DNA of 64,000 nucleotides from UBA5314 sp964635975 (GCA_964635975.1 CAZWPO010000001.1:344612-408611); one strand, 5' to 3'; positions 10,641 to 20,501 are shown, counted from the first letter of the stretch. The notes: generated by a model from the letters alone, not told the origin. Numbers and translations: made by a program.

Positions 10641-10664
10641 AAAAGGCAGCTTTCGCTGCCTTTT
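10641..10664 (-). terminator. Second terminator of tandem pair after clpX
   Basis: In transcript sense GGCAGC-GAAA-GCTGCC is followed by TTTTATT. It is nearly the same stem as the one at 10687-10710, giving a doubled stop between clpX and lonB. Confidence 0.7.
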
Positions 10665-10686
10665 CCAGGATAAAAACACTAATAGC

Positions 10687-10710
10687 AAAAAAGGCAGCTC
10701 ACGCTGCCCT
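10687..10710 (-). terminator. clpX terminator
   Basis: In transcript sense GGGCAGC-GTGA-GCTGCC is followed by TTTTTTG, beginning 13 bases after the clpX stop. A classic rho-independent terminator. Confidence 0.85.
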
Positions 10711-10722
10711 TGTATTTTTGTT

Positions 10723-11973
10723 TTAATTTACTTTCCGTTTTGCATCCACAGTAACAAGAAGAGGGCTTTCTCTTTTAAGGACAACATCTTTGGTAATGGC
10801 AACCTTGGTCACGTCTATTCGAGAGGGTATCTCGTACATGACTTCTAGCATGATATCCTCAATTATAGCCCTCAGGCCCCTGGCACCAGTAGCACGTCGC
10901 AGTGCTTCGTCTGCGATGGCCTGCAAAGCGTCTTCTTTAAACTCCAGGTCCACTCCATCAAGCTCAAAAAGCTTTTTGTATTGCTTTATCAATGCGTTTT
11001 TGGGCTCAGTCAATATACGGACCAGCGCATCGGCGTCAAGTGCTTCAAGGGTGACTATGATCGGAACTCTACCAACAAATTCAGGAATCAAGCCATACCT
11101 TAACAGGTCTTGAGGCAGGATCATGTTCAGTATTTCACCGATCTTTTTTTCTTGACGGCTCTTTATCTCAGCACCAAAGCCCATTACCTTTTGTCCGACG
11201 CGATTCTGGATGATCTTGTCTATCCCCTCAAAGGCTCCGCCGCATATAAACAGGATATTGCTGGTATCGATCTGGATAAACTCCTGGTGAGGATGCTTTC
11301 TGCCGCCCTGGGGGGGGACACTGGCTACAGTCCCTTCCAAAATCTTAAGCAGGGCTTGCTGAACACCTTCCCCTGATACATCTCTGGTTATGCTGGGATT
11401 ATCAGTTTTGCGCGCTATTTTATCAATCTCGTCAATATATACGATTCCCTTTTCTGCCTTCTCGATATCGTAATCGGCTGCCTGGATAAGCTTTAGGAGG
11501 ATATTTTCCACATCTTCACCAACATAGCCAGCCTCGGTTAGAGAAGTAGCATCGGCAATGGCAAACGGTACGTTGAGGATGCGGGCCAAAGTCTGAGCCA
11601 GCAGAGTTTTACCGCTCCCGGTAGGACCAAGCATCATGATATTGCTCTTCTGCAGCTCTACATCATCAAGCTTCATGCCAAGATTAATACGTTTGTAATG
11701 ATTATATACAGCCACTGCCAGTGACTGTTTCGCTTTTTCCTGACCTATAACATAGTCATCTAAAATATCTTTAATTTCTCTGGGCTTGGGTATGTCCCCC
11801 AGTTCAAAACCAAAATCATCAGCCAGTTCTTCTTCAATAATCTCATTGCACAGTTCTATGCACTCATCACAAATATAGACCCCCGGCCCGGCCACCAACT
11901 TCTTAACCTGGTCCTGGGTTTTCCCGCAAAAGGAACATTTTAACTGCCCTTTTTCATCCCCGTACTTGTGCAT
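10723..11973 (-). CDS. clpX: ClpX unfoldase subunit of ClpXP
   Basis: 416 residues, full length. The N-terminal zinc-binding domain has Cys13, Cys16, Cys35 and Cys38. The AAA+ domain carries Walker A GPTGSGKT, Walker [10 protein letters not shown], the pore GYVGED motif and an RHQE-like [10 protein letters not shown] region. The IGF-type ClpP-docking loop appears here as VMGFGAEI. It unfolds tagged substrates and feeds them to ClpP. ATG 11973 lies 5 bases after GAGGT and 22 bases after the clpP stop, so the two are cotranscribed. A double terminator follows. Confidence 0.98.
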   Translation of the reverse strand: MHKYGDEKGQLKCSFCGKTQDQVKKLVAGPGVYICDECIELCNEIIEEELADDFGFELGDIPKPREIKDILDDYVIGQEKAKQSLAVAVYNHYKRINLGMKLDDVELQKSNIMMLGPTGSGKTLLAQTLARILNVPFAIADATSLTEAGYVGEDVENILLKLIQAADYDIEKAEKGIVYIDEIDKIARKTDNPSITRDVSGEGVQQALLKILEGTVASVPPQGGRKHPHQEFIQIDTSNILFICGGAFEGIDKIIQNRVGQKVMGFGAEIKSRQEKKIGEILNMILPQDLLRYGLIPEFVGRVPIIVTLEALDADALVRILTEPKNALIKQYKKLFELDGVDLEFKEDALQAIADEALRRATGARGLRAIIEDIMLEVMYEIPSRIDVTKVAITKDVVLKRESPLLVTVDAKRKVN

Positions 11974-11995
11974 AAGTCACCTCATTTCCCCCAAG

Positions 11996-12589
11996 CTACC
12001 CCTTGCGGTTCATGGGAAATACTTTGTCAATTAATCCGTATTCTGCTGCTTCGGCAGCGGTCATATAAAAATCTCTTTCCACATCTACCTGGATCTTTTC
12101 CAGTTTTTGCCCGGTTCTCTCAGCAAGTATTTCATTAAGTTTAATCTTCTGCTTCACAATCTGGCGGGCGCGAATTTCAATATCCGTAGCCTGCCCCTGA
12201 GTTCCTCCCCAGGGCTGATGAATCATTATCTCGGAATTGGGGGTGGCAAATCTCTTGCCTTTCTGTCCAGCAGCCAATAAGAATGCTCCCATGCTGGCAG
12301 CCATGCCCATACATATCGTAGAGACCTCTGGCCGAATGTACTGCATTGTATCGTAAATAGCTAATCCTGCGGTGATCGAACCTCCAGGGCTATTGATATA
12401 CAAGGATATATCCTTATCAGGGTCTTCCGCTTCCAGGAACAGAAGCTGTGCAATAACCAGGTTGGCAACATTATCATCCACCGCACTGCCTAGAAATACT
12501 ATTCTATCCTTTAACAGCCGGGAATATATATCATAGGCACGCTCTCCCCGGTTGGTTTGTTCTACAACCATCGGCACTAAAAAGGACAC
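11996..12589 (-). CDS. clpP: ClpP serine protease
   Basis: 197 residues if the GTG at 12589 is used. It lies 8 bases after AAGGAG and gives the family-typical N-terminus ([12 protein letters not shown]). A GTG at 12598 overlaps the ribosome binding site and is less likely. Catalytic triad: Ser99 in GMAASMGA, His124 in MIHQPWGG and Asp near residue 173. Forms the tetradecameric proteolytic chamber. In Bacillus subtilis clpP is not in the tig-clpX cluster; here it sits between tig and clpX. Confidence 0.97.
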   Translation of the reverse strand: MSFLVPMVVEQTNRGERAYDIYSRLLKDRIVFLGSAVDDNVANLVIAQLLFLEAEDPDKDISLYINSPGGSITAGLAIYDTMQYIRPEVSTICMGMAASMGAFLLAAGQKGKRFATPNSEIMIHQPWGGTQGQATDIEIRARQIVKQKIKLNEILAERTGQKLEKIQVDVERDFYMTAAEAAEYGLIDKVFPMNRKG

Positions 12590-12653
12590 CTTACTCACTC
12601 CTTACTAAAAGAAATTCTACGTAATTATTGCCTACTCCATACTATTACTATGC

Positions 12654-14027
12654 CTATTCTTCACTTTTTGCTGGTTGTTCAGAAGCTTCGGCTTCATTTT
12701 TTTCGAGTTCGATCTTTTGAACAACGGGATCCGGAGCAGCCTTTTCAGTAATTATCGCTTTTTCTATCAAAAAATCCACTGCTTTATCCAGCTGCAGTCC
12801 AAAACGTATTTTATCCATCACATCGCTTAAAATACGCCGGGTATTGTCAAGATCGGTCTGCATTTCTATGGCTATCTCTTCGATTCGCTTATCTACTTCT
12901 TCATCACTGGCGGTAAAACCTTTTTCCTCTACTATCTTTTCCAGGATGAAATCATTCTTAACCATTATTTCAGCTTCCGGCCACATACGGCTTTCCAAAA
13001 CGGCCTCAGTAGTGTTGGTTATCTCATAATATTGCTCCATGGTCAATCCCTGTGAGGCAATAGACTGCTCGGTTTGCTGGACCATCCTTTTCACCTGATC
13101 CCTAACCGCAGCTGGCGGAACTGACAGTTCAGTATTCTCCCTCAACTTGAGCAGCACTTCGCGCTTTATCAGTTCCTTACGTCTGCCTTCAAGGTTCTTC
13201 TCCATAGTATTCTTTAAGTCTTCTCGCAATTCAGCAAAAGTGTCAAACTGGCTTACCTCCTGGGCGAAATCGTCGTCTAAGGGGCGCGTTTTCTTGCCTT
13301 CAATCTTCTTGATCGCAACCTTGAAAACTGCATCCTTACCAGCCAATTCTTCAGCTCCATAACTCTCGGGGAATTTTACTTCCACATCTTTGAATTCGCC
13401 CTTTTTAAGTCCGATCAGCTGGTCCTCAAATCCCGGAATAAAAGTCTGGGAACCGATTTCAAGAGGATAATCTTCACCTTTTCCTCCTTCAAAAGCCTCT
13501 CCATCGATAAAACCCTCAAAATCTATTGTACAGGTATCACCATTTTGAGCTGGTTCTTCTTCTTTCTCCTCCAGCTCTGCATAGCGGGACTGCATCTCTT
13601 GCAGCCGCCAATTGATTTCAGCCTCTGATACTTCTAGCAAAGGTATCTCAACTTCCAAACCCTCTATTTGACCCAAAACCACTTCAGGATGGACTGCCAC
13701 TCTAGCTACGAATCTGAAAGCCCCCTCTTGTTCTTCTTCAGGGAACTCAAACTCCGGCTGGGCTATCGGATCGATATTCAACTCTTTGATCGCTTCTTCA
13801 TAGGCTTCGGGGACAACTATTTCCAGGGTATCATTCATCAATATCTCTTTTCCGAAATGAGCTTCCAACATGAAACGGGGGGCTTTTCCTTTCCGAAATC
13901 CGGGAATGTTAACTTGTTTTATCACTTTGCGATAAGCTTGATCAGCAGCCTCGTCCATGCGGCCGGCATCTATCTCGATAGCTAAAAAAGCCTCACTATT
14001 TTCGATTTTTTCTACTTTGAATTCCAT
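12654..14027 (-). CDS. tig: Trigger factor chaperone/prolyl isomerase
   Basis: 457 residues from ATG 14027, preceded by GGGAGGA with a 6-base spacer; the frame stays open upstream through a tRNA gene, but that part is not coding. Three domains: ribosome-binding N-domain with the signature around GFRKGKAPR (residues about 43-51), FKBP-type PPIase domain (about 160-245, DFEGFIDGEAFEGG), and the helical C-terminal chaperone domain with a charged Glu-rich tail. It binds the ribosome exit tunnel and shields nascent chains. It heads the tig-clpP-clpX group, linking folding to degradation. Confidence 0.97.
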   Translation of the reverse strand: MEFKVEKIENSEAFLAIEIDAGRMDEAADQAYRKVIKQVNIPGFRKGKAPRFMLEAHFGKEILMNDTLEIVVPEAYEEAIKELNIDPIAQPEFEFPEEEQEGAFRFVARVAVHPEVVLGQIEGLEVEIPLLEVSEAEINWRLQEMQSRYAELEEKEEEPAQNGDTCTIDFEGFIDGEAFEGGKGEDYPLEIGSQTFIPGFEDQLIGLKKGEFKDVEVKFPESYGAEELAGKDAVFKVAIKKIEGKKTRPLDDDFAQEVSQFDTFAELREDLKNTMEKNLEGRRKELIKREVLLKLRENTELSVPPAAVRDQVKRMVQQTEQSIASQGLTMEQYYEITNTTEAVLESRMWPEAEIMVKNDFILEKIVEEKGFTASDEEVDKRIEEIAIEMQTDLDNTRRILSDVMDKIRFGLQLDKAVDFLIEKAIITEKAAPDPVVQKIELEKNEAEASEQPAKSEE

Positions 14028-14110
14028 CTGTGGTCCTCCCTCATTATTCGGTATTTGGAAGGGGATCAAGCCCCCCTTTTGGCTGCCCTTTTCCAGGGCG
14101 AAAACACAAC

Positions 14111-14130
14111 ACCCCGGCACGTGCCGAGGC
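14111..14130 (-). terminator. Hairpin between tRNA-Gly and tig
   Basis: In transcript sense GCCTCGGCAC-GTGCCGGGGT is a ten-base-pair stem followed by GTTGTGTTTTCG. The weak U-run suggests partial termination, letting some tRNA transcripts run into tig. Confidence 0.5.
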
Positions 14131-14140
14131 ATGAAAGCTA

Positions 14141-14215
14141 TGGAGCGGAAGACGAGATTCGAACTCGCGACCCTCGCCTTGGCAAGGCGATGCTCTACCA
14201 CTGAGCCACTTCCGC
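14141..14215 (-). tRNA. tRNA-Gly (GCC)
   Basis: A complete cloverleaf with encoded CCA. The acceptor pairs GCGGAAG with CTTCCGC. The anticodon loop TTGCCAA gives anticodon GCC. The T-loop is GTTCGAATC. It is the first transcription unit upstream of tig on the same strand. Confidence 0.97.
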
Positions 14216-14236
14216 ACATACTTTTCGCTATATAAA

Positions 14237-14265
14237 AGAATAAGAATTCAAACGGGCAAAGTCAA
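14237..14265 (-). promoter_or_regulatory. Promoter for tRNA-Gly (and probably tig)
   Basis: TTGACT (14265-14260), a 17-base spacer and TATTCT (14242-14237) in minus sense, about 21 bases from the tRNA 5' end. A good vegetative sigma promoter. No better promoter was noticed before tig. Confidence 0.65.
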
Positions 14266-14397
14266 GGGGAAGCAAAAAAATCTTTATCCTCATGGTGTTC
14301 ATTTTATCTCATTTAATGCCAGGCTATACTCTAGAAACTTATCTACTCTGCTTCTTTTATGATGAAAGCTTGGGATAACTGCCGGACCTTTCAAAGA

Positions 14398-17262
14398 CTA
14401 GCACATTTCCTCGAGGTGGTCCATTAACATGGAACCCAGTTTTATTAAGAACACACCCTGCTCATATTCCTTCTCTTCATCCCCCAGCATATCTTGTCGC
14501 AGCAAGCTCATGGCCTGGTCCGGGAAGCTGTTCAAATAGGCTGCCAGATCATGTATCAATAAATCCTCCAGTGCTTTTAGATCAACTAATCGAGCCTTGT
14601 AATCCCTAAAACCTACTATCAGATCCGACTTACGAAGGACCTGCCGCAAATTCTTTAGCATCCTGTTAATATCTTTACCGGGGGGAGCAAATACCAGAAT
14701 TGAAGAACCGGTTAGGATGATATATCCCCATTGATTATTGCTCCTCGAAATAAAATGAGTCCACAACAGAGTCGTTATTCCCTCTTCCGAACGCAGGAGC
14801 GCAAATTTGCGGCTGTTCTCCAGGAGAATTTTCGCAGCCTGGTGTTCCCCCAGTTCGGCCTTCAGCCACCTCAATTGCAAAGGCTTTTTCAAAGCCTCCA
14901 AAGTGTTTTGCTCCATATCGTGTAAAGCCATTATATATGCCTTAATGAGGTATTCGCCTCGTTTCTTGCGGAAAAGAAAATCACCTTCATCGATATGGCC
15001 GATTTTCTCCATCAAGTTGCTTAGATTCTTGTCGAACAATTCGCTCAGGTCGGGCAGCAAAACATAAAATGGCTCACGGATCCACTGCTGGCCGTTCATG
15101 GGCAAAAGCCTGGTCAAGACTATCATGCCGGGCACTATTTCTTCCTGAACGTAATGACTGAAATTACCAAAAGCATCACAACATTTGCCAGTGAAAATAT
15201 CTTCAAAGAGCAGCCGGTTTCCAGGCAGGGGAGTGGCCCGATAAGCCCCGACACAACTTATCATTAGATTCCATGCTGCCGCTTTTAGATGAGAAGGGAA
15301 ACGGCAGGCGTGATCTTCCCAAAACTGATAGGCCATAGTAGTACCTTGCTCGTAGACGCGATCAAAAAGAATATAATCCTGGAAGAACTGGTCAAATAAT
15401 TGCGCTGTTTTTTGACTCCAGTATGTCCCTGATCCCTTAATACTTTCATAAAAGTCGTTTTTCGCTTGTTCTTCATTGACATAACTATAACTGTAAAGCC
15501 GGAGGTGCTGTCTGACCTCATCATAAATCTGAGTTTTATTTTCTGTATTCAAACTGTCCCACTTGGGGTGTTTAACAACGCTCCGACCAAAATCGAGGGG
15601 ATAGCGTTTAAAATGCCGCACGATCAACTGTGCCCGCAGGCTTAAACTCCAGATAGGAACTGAATACTTTTTGACGATTGCTCCGTATCCACACGGGGAC
15701 CCGGTGCACTCAAGATAAGCATATTCGAGCGCTGCCAGCCACCCCCTAGGCTTTGACATGGCAGGATGATAAATACTTGAAAACTCATTCCACATATACA
15801 GTATCCAGGCTAGTTGTTCTACGCTTAATCTTCTTTGCTGAAATCGGTCAACCGCCGCTGCAGCGACCTTCTGATAATCATCTCCTGCCCATTGATACTT
15901 CCAGACATAAGAGTCCAAAGCCTGGCGAGAACGATAGATATCTACCTGAACAGCAATGGCCTCTGGTTGCAGCATTTCTCGTCGAAATCTATTCTTATCC
16001 AGGTTCAGCTTCGTTCTAATAACTGAAACAGGAAGGTAGTATTCGCCTTTACTCTGAGCGCGGAGTTCCAGAGTTTCCCAATCCTCGAGCATGCTGGCCA
16101 GGAGAACGCGACCTTTGATGTCTGCCACAGCTTCAAGCGGGGACATATCGTTCAGTTCCGGTAAAGGACTATCCATCCATTCTTCCAGGTACATATCATG
16201 CATTATCTCCAGGTTAAAAAGCTCAGCTGCTTCGGGATAGTCAAAGCTGTATCCATCAAGCCAGGAGGGTTGTAGACCGTCCTCTCCTTCATCCAGAACC
16301 AGGCTTAAAATATTGATTGTATTCTCCAGTTCCTGATAATTTTCGCTAACCACGATCAACAATTGCGGGGCGATATAAAGCCTCGAGAAAATTCCCATCT
16401 CATTTTTTCTGGTGTATTTGAGCCACTTTTCATTTCTTTCCAGGAAAATGAACTGGTGGCTGTTAATCACGCTTTTAACTATGTATCTCGTATCACAGCT
16501 TTCAAATACCCTGCTTTTCGCTATCACGCGGTTCTTTTGACCATGTGCCAGATCCAGAATCAATCCGCACAGCTTTTCCGCCCTATTTTGCAGTATTGAT
16601 CGTGGATCGTTGAATCCTTCCTGGTTTTTATATACATCCATCTCTTGTAAGATACGGCTTTTATTCTCGACATGCAAAATAACCGGTTTACCAACCGGCA
16701 AAACAATATTGGACATGCGTACCAAGCGCATAAAAATCAGCGCCCCGTTAATAATTCCACTTATTTTTTTCCCCAAATCCCGATCCAGGGTAAATATTTC
16801 CTCTGTAAATATATCCCGGACAGCCATGGTATTATTCTTTATCCACAGCACCTGGTATACTGATAGGTAGCTTTGCCGAAGGGCTTCCAGAACGATTTTT
16901 TCACGATCACCCAGGTTATCCTCATTCTCTGCCAGGTAGAAGTCAATAATCGGCGACACATCGTCGTGAATACGATAATTGGCAATAAACCAATGCCAGA
17001 AAATTGATAAGAAACTGCTGTTGAGCTCGTGTATCTGGCTTTGCGAAGTGAATCTGGTACGGGCTGATGCTTCCCAGAGATAGTAGTATCGCTGGGCGTA
17101 ATCAATGAGATCTGCTGACATATCGGCCATGCAAATATGGTAGTTGCTACGCCTGCCCAGGGCAAAATGGATGACCTGACCTCCATCGATTTTGCATCTG
17201 CAATCATGAACGCTTTTCCCGCTCCCGCAGGAGCATGTATTCTCTCGGGGTGTACCGATCAT
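14398..17262 (-). CDS. Giant SEC-C-like protein, function unknown
   Basis: 954 residues; ATG 17262 lies 8 bases after GGAGGGG. The N-terminus has a variant SEC-C motif, CSCGSGKSVHDCRC (Cys10, 12, 21, 23), in which the final Cys pair is CxC instead of CC. Residues about 90-140 resemble the 420-residue SEC-C protein (SYLSVYQV). The rest matches no family I recognise; it is rich in Trp, Tyr and Leu, looks helical, and has no signal peptide, membrane segment or nucleotide motif. It is a lone minus-strand gene with about 180 noncoding bases on the 3' side and 212 on the 5' side. The function cannot be assigned. Confidence 0.85.
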   Translation of the reverse strand: MIGTPRENTCSCGSGKSVHDCRCKIDGGQVIHFALGRRSNYHICMADMSADLIDYAQRYYYLWEASARTRFTSQSQIHELNSSFLSIFWHWFIANYRIHDDVSPIIDFYLAENEDNLGDREKIVLEALRQSYLSVYQVLWIKNNTMAVRDIFTEEIFTLDRDLGKKISGIINGALIFMRLVRMSNIVLPVGKPVILHVENKSRILQEMDVYKNQEGFNDPRSILQNRAEKLCGLILDLAHGQKNRVIAKSRVFESCDTRYIVKSVINSHQFIFLERNEKWLKYTRKNEMGIFSRLYIAPQLLIVVSENYQELENTINILSLVLDEGEDGLQPSWLDGYSFDYPEAAELFNLEIMHDMYLEEWMDSPLPELNDMSPLEAVADIKGRVLLASMLEDWETLELRAQSKGEYYLPVSVIRTKLNLDKNRFRREMLQPEAIAVQVDIYRSRQALDSYVWKYQWAGDDYQKVAAAAVDRFQQRRLSVEQLAWILYMWNEFSSIYHPAMSKPRGWLAALEYAYLECTGSPCGYGAIVKKYSVPIWSLSLRAQLIVRHFKRYPLDFGRSVVKHPKWDSLNTENKTQIYDEVRQHLRLYSYSYVNEEQAKNDFYESIKGSGTYWSQKTAQLFDQFFQDYILFDRVYEQGTTMAYQFWEDHACRFPSHLKAAAWNLMISCVGAYRATPLPGNRLLFEDIFTGKCCDAFGNFSHYVQEEIVPGMIVLTRLLPMNGQQWIREPFYVLLPDLSELFDKNLSNLMEKIGHIDEGDFLFRKKRGEYLIKAYIMALHDMEQNTLEALKKPLQLRWLKAELGEHQAAKILLENSRKFALLRSEEGITTLLWTHFISRSNNQWGYIILTGSSILVFAPPGKDINRMLKNLRQVLRKSDLIVGFRDYKARLVDLKALEDLLIHDLAAYLNSFPDQAMSLLRQDMLGDEEKEYEQGVFLIKLGSMLMDHLEEMC

Positions 17263-17474
17263 CTGGGGGTCCCCTCCACAATATGCTTGATAGATTAGTA
17301 AATGAATCTTAGTTAAAATAGGTCTGAGATTTGTAACAAGTCATTTTCCGCTAATTTAATCATATCAAATCTACGAGAGGACATTAACAAAAAAACACCT
17401 TCACACCTTGACAATATGTTCACAAATGCAAATGACTTCAACCAAGCAACCTTTCTCCGACCATTTAAAAGGAT

Positions 17475-18677
17475 TTATTGATTTCTAGCAACATTGACCT
17501 CCCTGTAATCCGCACTCGTTAAATAACCGCTTTCAGGAACTAATCTGTACAACTCGCGAAAAGTATTTTCGGCTTTATCGTCACGACCGGTTCGATGATA
17601 TATGCAGGCCAGATAATAAAGGCTCTCATCATAGTAGTTGGACTCCGGGAACTGCTTAAGGTATTGCTGAAAATTGCTCTCCGCTTGGCTGTATTGTTTG
17701 GATAGATACTGAATTCTGGCCAGGTAGTACAGCGCTTCCCGGTTTATATATGTCCCGCTTGCCCTTTGTATTACGGCGCTGAAACTCTTATCCGCCATGT
17801 CCCAATCGTTTTGCAGGTAAGCCATAAAGCCTCTGTTGTATTGCTGCAGTTCTTCTTTCTCTGCCAGACAGCTTTCTACTGCATCCGTGGCTGCAGTCTC
17901 TCTCAATGCAATTGTTGAACCAGCTCTTGAAAGCACAATCTCTCGATCATTACCGCTTACCAGCGAAGTTTCCTGCGCTGAAGTGTCCTCTAGCATATTG
18001 GTTAATTTTTTGTTTTGTGAAGGGCTGTTCTGCTGAATTGCGGTGAATATTGCCAAACAAGTTAACAGCGCAGCGGCACCGGTTCCGACCTTGATCCATG
18101 GCCTCCTGACAGGCTGTCTCATCATCTTTTTGCCGCCGTGCTGCCCTATTTTATGGATTTTATCCAACGATTTCAGGTATTTGAGCAGCATAGGATTCGA
18201 TGTATCAAGCTCCAATCCTCTTGCCCAGATCCGGCGCGCACTCGTCTGGTCCGAGCAGGCCATGTGGCTCAATCCCAAAATCTGATACAATGACACCACT
18301 CCGTCGTTTTCTTCCAGTAATTCTTTAAGCTGATCTCGTGCTCTCTCATAATCCTTCATCTCAACGGTCTTTACTGCTTCACTTATTCGTTTTAACCAGG
18401 ATTGGAAGGATGGGCTCCGGTATATTACCAGACGCTGTTGGACTTCGATATCATAAGGATCTAGTTCCAGTGCTTTGCTCCAATAATGGGCAGCCAAATC
18501 AAAATCGCCCAAAATATAGTAACAGGAAGCCATTCCCTTCCACAAACGCAGGTCCGGTATTTCCCATTCTGTCGCGCTATTATAGCAAAAGAGGGCTCTG
18601 CTTACGTCATTGGTCAACAATTTTTCCTCAGCTGCAGCTAGCAGCGGTTCTATAGATGGCTTTTCATTTTTCATCAT
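17475..18677 (-). CDS. Membrane-anchored TPR protein
   Basis: 400 residues; ATG 18677 follows GGAGGAT with an 8-base spacer. N-terminal TPR units (about 10-160; LWKGMASCYYILGDFDLAAHYWSKALELDP is typical). A single transmembrane segment is near residues 190-212 (VGTGAAALLTCLAIFTAI), with basic residues before it, so the N-terminal TPRs are probably cytoplasmic. A second TPR set follows at 275-395 with YbgF-like spacing. It is probably a scaffold; no enzymatic motif. Two TPR blocks on opposite sides of a membrane would be an unusual arrangement. Confidence 0.8.
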   Translation of the reverse strand: MMKNEKPSIEPLLAAAEEKLLTNDVSRALFCYNSATEWEIPDLRLWKGMASCYYILGDFDLAAHYWSKALELDPYDIEVQQRLVIYRSPSFQSWLKRISEAVKTVEMKDYERARDQLKELLEENDGVVSLYQILGLSHMACSDQTSARRIWARGLELDTSNPMLLKYLKSLDKIHKIGQHGGKKMMRQPVRRPWIKVGTGAAALLTCLAIFTAIQQNSPSQNKKLTNMLEDTSAQETSLVSGNDREIVLSRAGSTIALRETAATDAVESCLAEKEELQQYNRGFMAYLQNDWDMADKSFSAVIQRASGTYINREALYYLARIQYLSKQYSQAESNFQQYLKQFPESNYYDESLYYLACIYHRTGRDDKAENTFRELYRLVPESGYLTSADYREVNVARNQ

Positions 18678-18853
18678 TTATACACATCCTCCATGCGGGC
18701 TTAGTATCACATCAGTTCAACACCAGCCCAGGATATTCCTTCCATTTTTTGTAAAATATTTCTTTGATTATGCGCCTTCTTTTTTCGTATTCCGAGCTTT
18801 TGCTCAAGCCATTTTAAGGAATGCTCTCATAAGATAAAAGCGGGGGTGGAAAA

Positions 18854-19699
18854 ATGATTTACACGAGCCGTTATCTGCGCTACCAGCAACCTCATATTCA
18901 AGGTCCAGATGTACTTTTTTTGCAGCAACTTCTCAGTAAATATGGCTTTTTAGCGGATCCTGTTGATGGAGTATTTGATCTCAGAACAGAAAGAGCACTA
19001 CGATATTTTCAGGAAAGTGCCAATCTCACTCAGGACGGGATCACATCACCTTATGTATGGAATAAGCTGCAGCAGAATTGGGATTCTCGCGATGGGCTCA
19101 AAACATCGGATACTGCTCATACCAGCATCACTGTCGACGTAGATAGACGGAGGTTGTATTTTTACCAGAACGACAAGCCAAAGGTATACCGCGTGGCGGT
19201 CGGCAAGCGCTCGACTCCGACTCCCCTGGGCCACTGGGTAATAACTCAAAAAGCCATGAATCCGGGGGGGCCATTCGGAGCCCGCTGGATGCGTTTGAGT
19301 GTTCCCTGGGGAGGATATGGCATCCATGGAACCAACAACCCAAAATCGATCGGTAAAGCGGTCAGCCATGGATGCATCCGCATGTATAACAGGGACGTGA
19401 TCGAAATCTATCCGCTTACACCTATAGGAACGCCCGTTGAGATCATCGGCAAAACCAGAAGCGGAGTTATTTTGCAAATGGGCAACAGCGGGGCAGCGGT
19501 TAGAATGCTGCAGCAGCATTTAAAAGTTTTAGGCTTTACAAGCGGACCAGTCGACGGCCGCTTCGGCCGTAAGACCAGAGTCGCACTAGTCAAATTTCAA
19601 AAGCAATACGGCCTCCCGGAAAGTGGCCGTCTTGATCCCCAGAGCTCCATCCTCCTGCACAGGGCGTTCGATGAAAAAATAAGGGATATCGATCCCTAA
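18854..19699 (+). CDS. L,D-transpeptidase with two peptidoglycan-binding domains
   Basis: 281 residues. Order: PG_binding_1 domain (about 15-72), YkuD L,D-transpeptidase domain (about 91-198) with the catalytic signature IHGTNNP and SHGCIRM (His158, His172, Cys174), then a second PG_binding_1 domain (about 205-275). It cross-links or trims peptidoglycan via the active-site Cys. No signal peptide or membrane helix is visible at the start, as is also true of several YkuD-type spore enzymes, so export or mother-cell release is unexplained. ATG 18854 is preceded by GGGGGTGG. It ends one base before the convergent TrmO-like gene. Confidence 0.92.
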   Translation: MIYTSRYLRYQQPHIQGPDVLFLQQLLSKYGFLADPVDGVFDLRTERALRYFQESANLTQDGITSPYVWNKLQQNWDSRDGLKTSDTAHTSITVDVDRRRLYFYQNDKPKVYRVAVGKRSTPTPLGHWVITQKAMNPGGPFGARWMRLSVPWGGYGIHGTNNPKSIGKAVSHGCIRMYNRDVIEIYPLTPIGTPVEIIGKTRSGVILQMGNSGAAVRMLQQHLKVLGFTSGPVDGRFGRKTRVALVKFQKQYGLPESGRLDPQSSILLHRAFDEKIRDIDP

Positions 19700-19700
19700 C

Positions 19701-20501
19701 TCAATACGTCCGATAAATGATTTCAAAAAGCTCGTGGTCCGGAGTCGATTGCTGACGCATATCCAGGTCTAAATTCCGGCTTTTGACTAGCAACTCTCCC
19801 CGGTCACTTTTCCAAATGCTCTGCAGGCAATCGTCCCTGTGCTCAAAATGAAAGCGCGCGGGATTTGAAAAACGTGCTCTGCTGATCCCCTGAAGGCAGT
19901 CAGCCAGGCAATAAGATCCTTTAATAAATAAAGTAATTCCATCAGCGTTTAGCTGTCCCAAATGTTCCTCAGCAACCATAGCCATGCGAACCGCGGCAAA
20001 AAAGTGTGCACACTCCTCCTGGTGATGGTTCCTGGCCTGGCGGGCGAAAAAGTGATATCGCTTTTCATAATTATCGGCCCTTAAATAAGGCGTACGAGGG
20101 GAAAATACGCAGTCATTCTCAAAATACGGTTTTATATCTAATACTGGTGTGTTGTTTATTATATCGAGCTTCTTCATACGCAGGCTGCCGCCTTCAACTC
20201 CAACTAATTCGCCAAGACTGAGGCCTATAGGATTGGGACGGACCGGGGAACGGAGTGCAAATACGCCATACGTAGGAAGGTCATGGCTGATCCTTCCTGG
20301 TTTGGTCTGCAAGACCTGGCGCGATGCCTTATGAAACCAGGATAAAACCCAGAGATGTGAATTCTTTTCAATACCTAAAAGAGCACCCTCAAATTCCGGT
20401 CGCACAACTATGAGCGACTCCACTCCGCCCATGGGCATTTCCATTGGATCATCGATGCTGTTAACAACTACGGCTACCGGCTTTATTCCTATTTCATCCA
20501 T
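19701..20501 (-). CDS. TrmO/YaeB-family tRNA methyltransferase with C-terminal extension
   Basis: 266 residues from ATG 20501, chosen because AAGGGGTG precedes it; an ATG 23 codons upstream lacks a site. Residues about 5-135 form the TsaA/UPF0066 domain: SHLWVLSWFHKA, the conserved R-S-P-x-R-P-N-P-I-G-L-S signature, and VLDIKPY. Characterised members methylate N6 of t6A37 in tRNA using SAM. The final 130 residues (Cys- and His-containing, with FIKGSYCLADCLQG) are not part of the minimal TrmO domain and I do not recognise them. It neighbours a tRNA cluster, which may be coincidental. Confidence 0.8.
   Translation of the reverse strand: MDEIGIKPVAVVVNSIDDPMEMPMGGVESLIVVRPEFEGALLGIEKNSHLWVLSWFHKASRQVLQTKPGRISHDLPTYGVFALRSPVRPNPIGLSLGELVGVEGGSLRMKKLDIINNTPVLDIKPYFENDCVFSPRTPYLRADNYEKRYHFFARQARNHHQEECAHFFAAVRMAMVAEEHLGQLNADGITLFIKGSYCLADCLQGISRARFSNPARFHFEHRDDCLQSIWKSDRGELLVKSRNLDLDMRQQSTPDHELFEIIYRTY

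Noticed and set aside
12654..14219. Trigger factor frame extended to 521 residues
   Set aside because: The first 64 codons run through tRNA-Gly and its terminator hairpin; the ATG at 14027 has an excellent ribosome binding site and the family-typical N-terminus.
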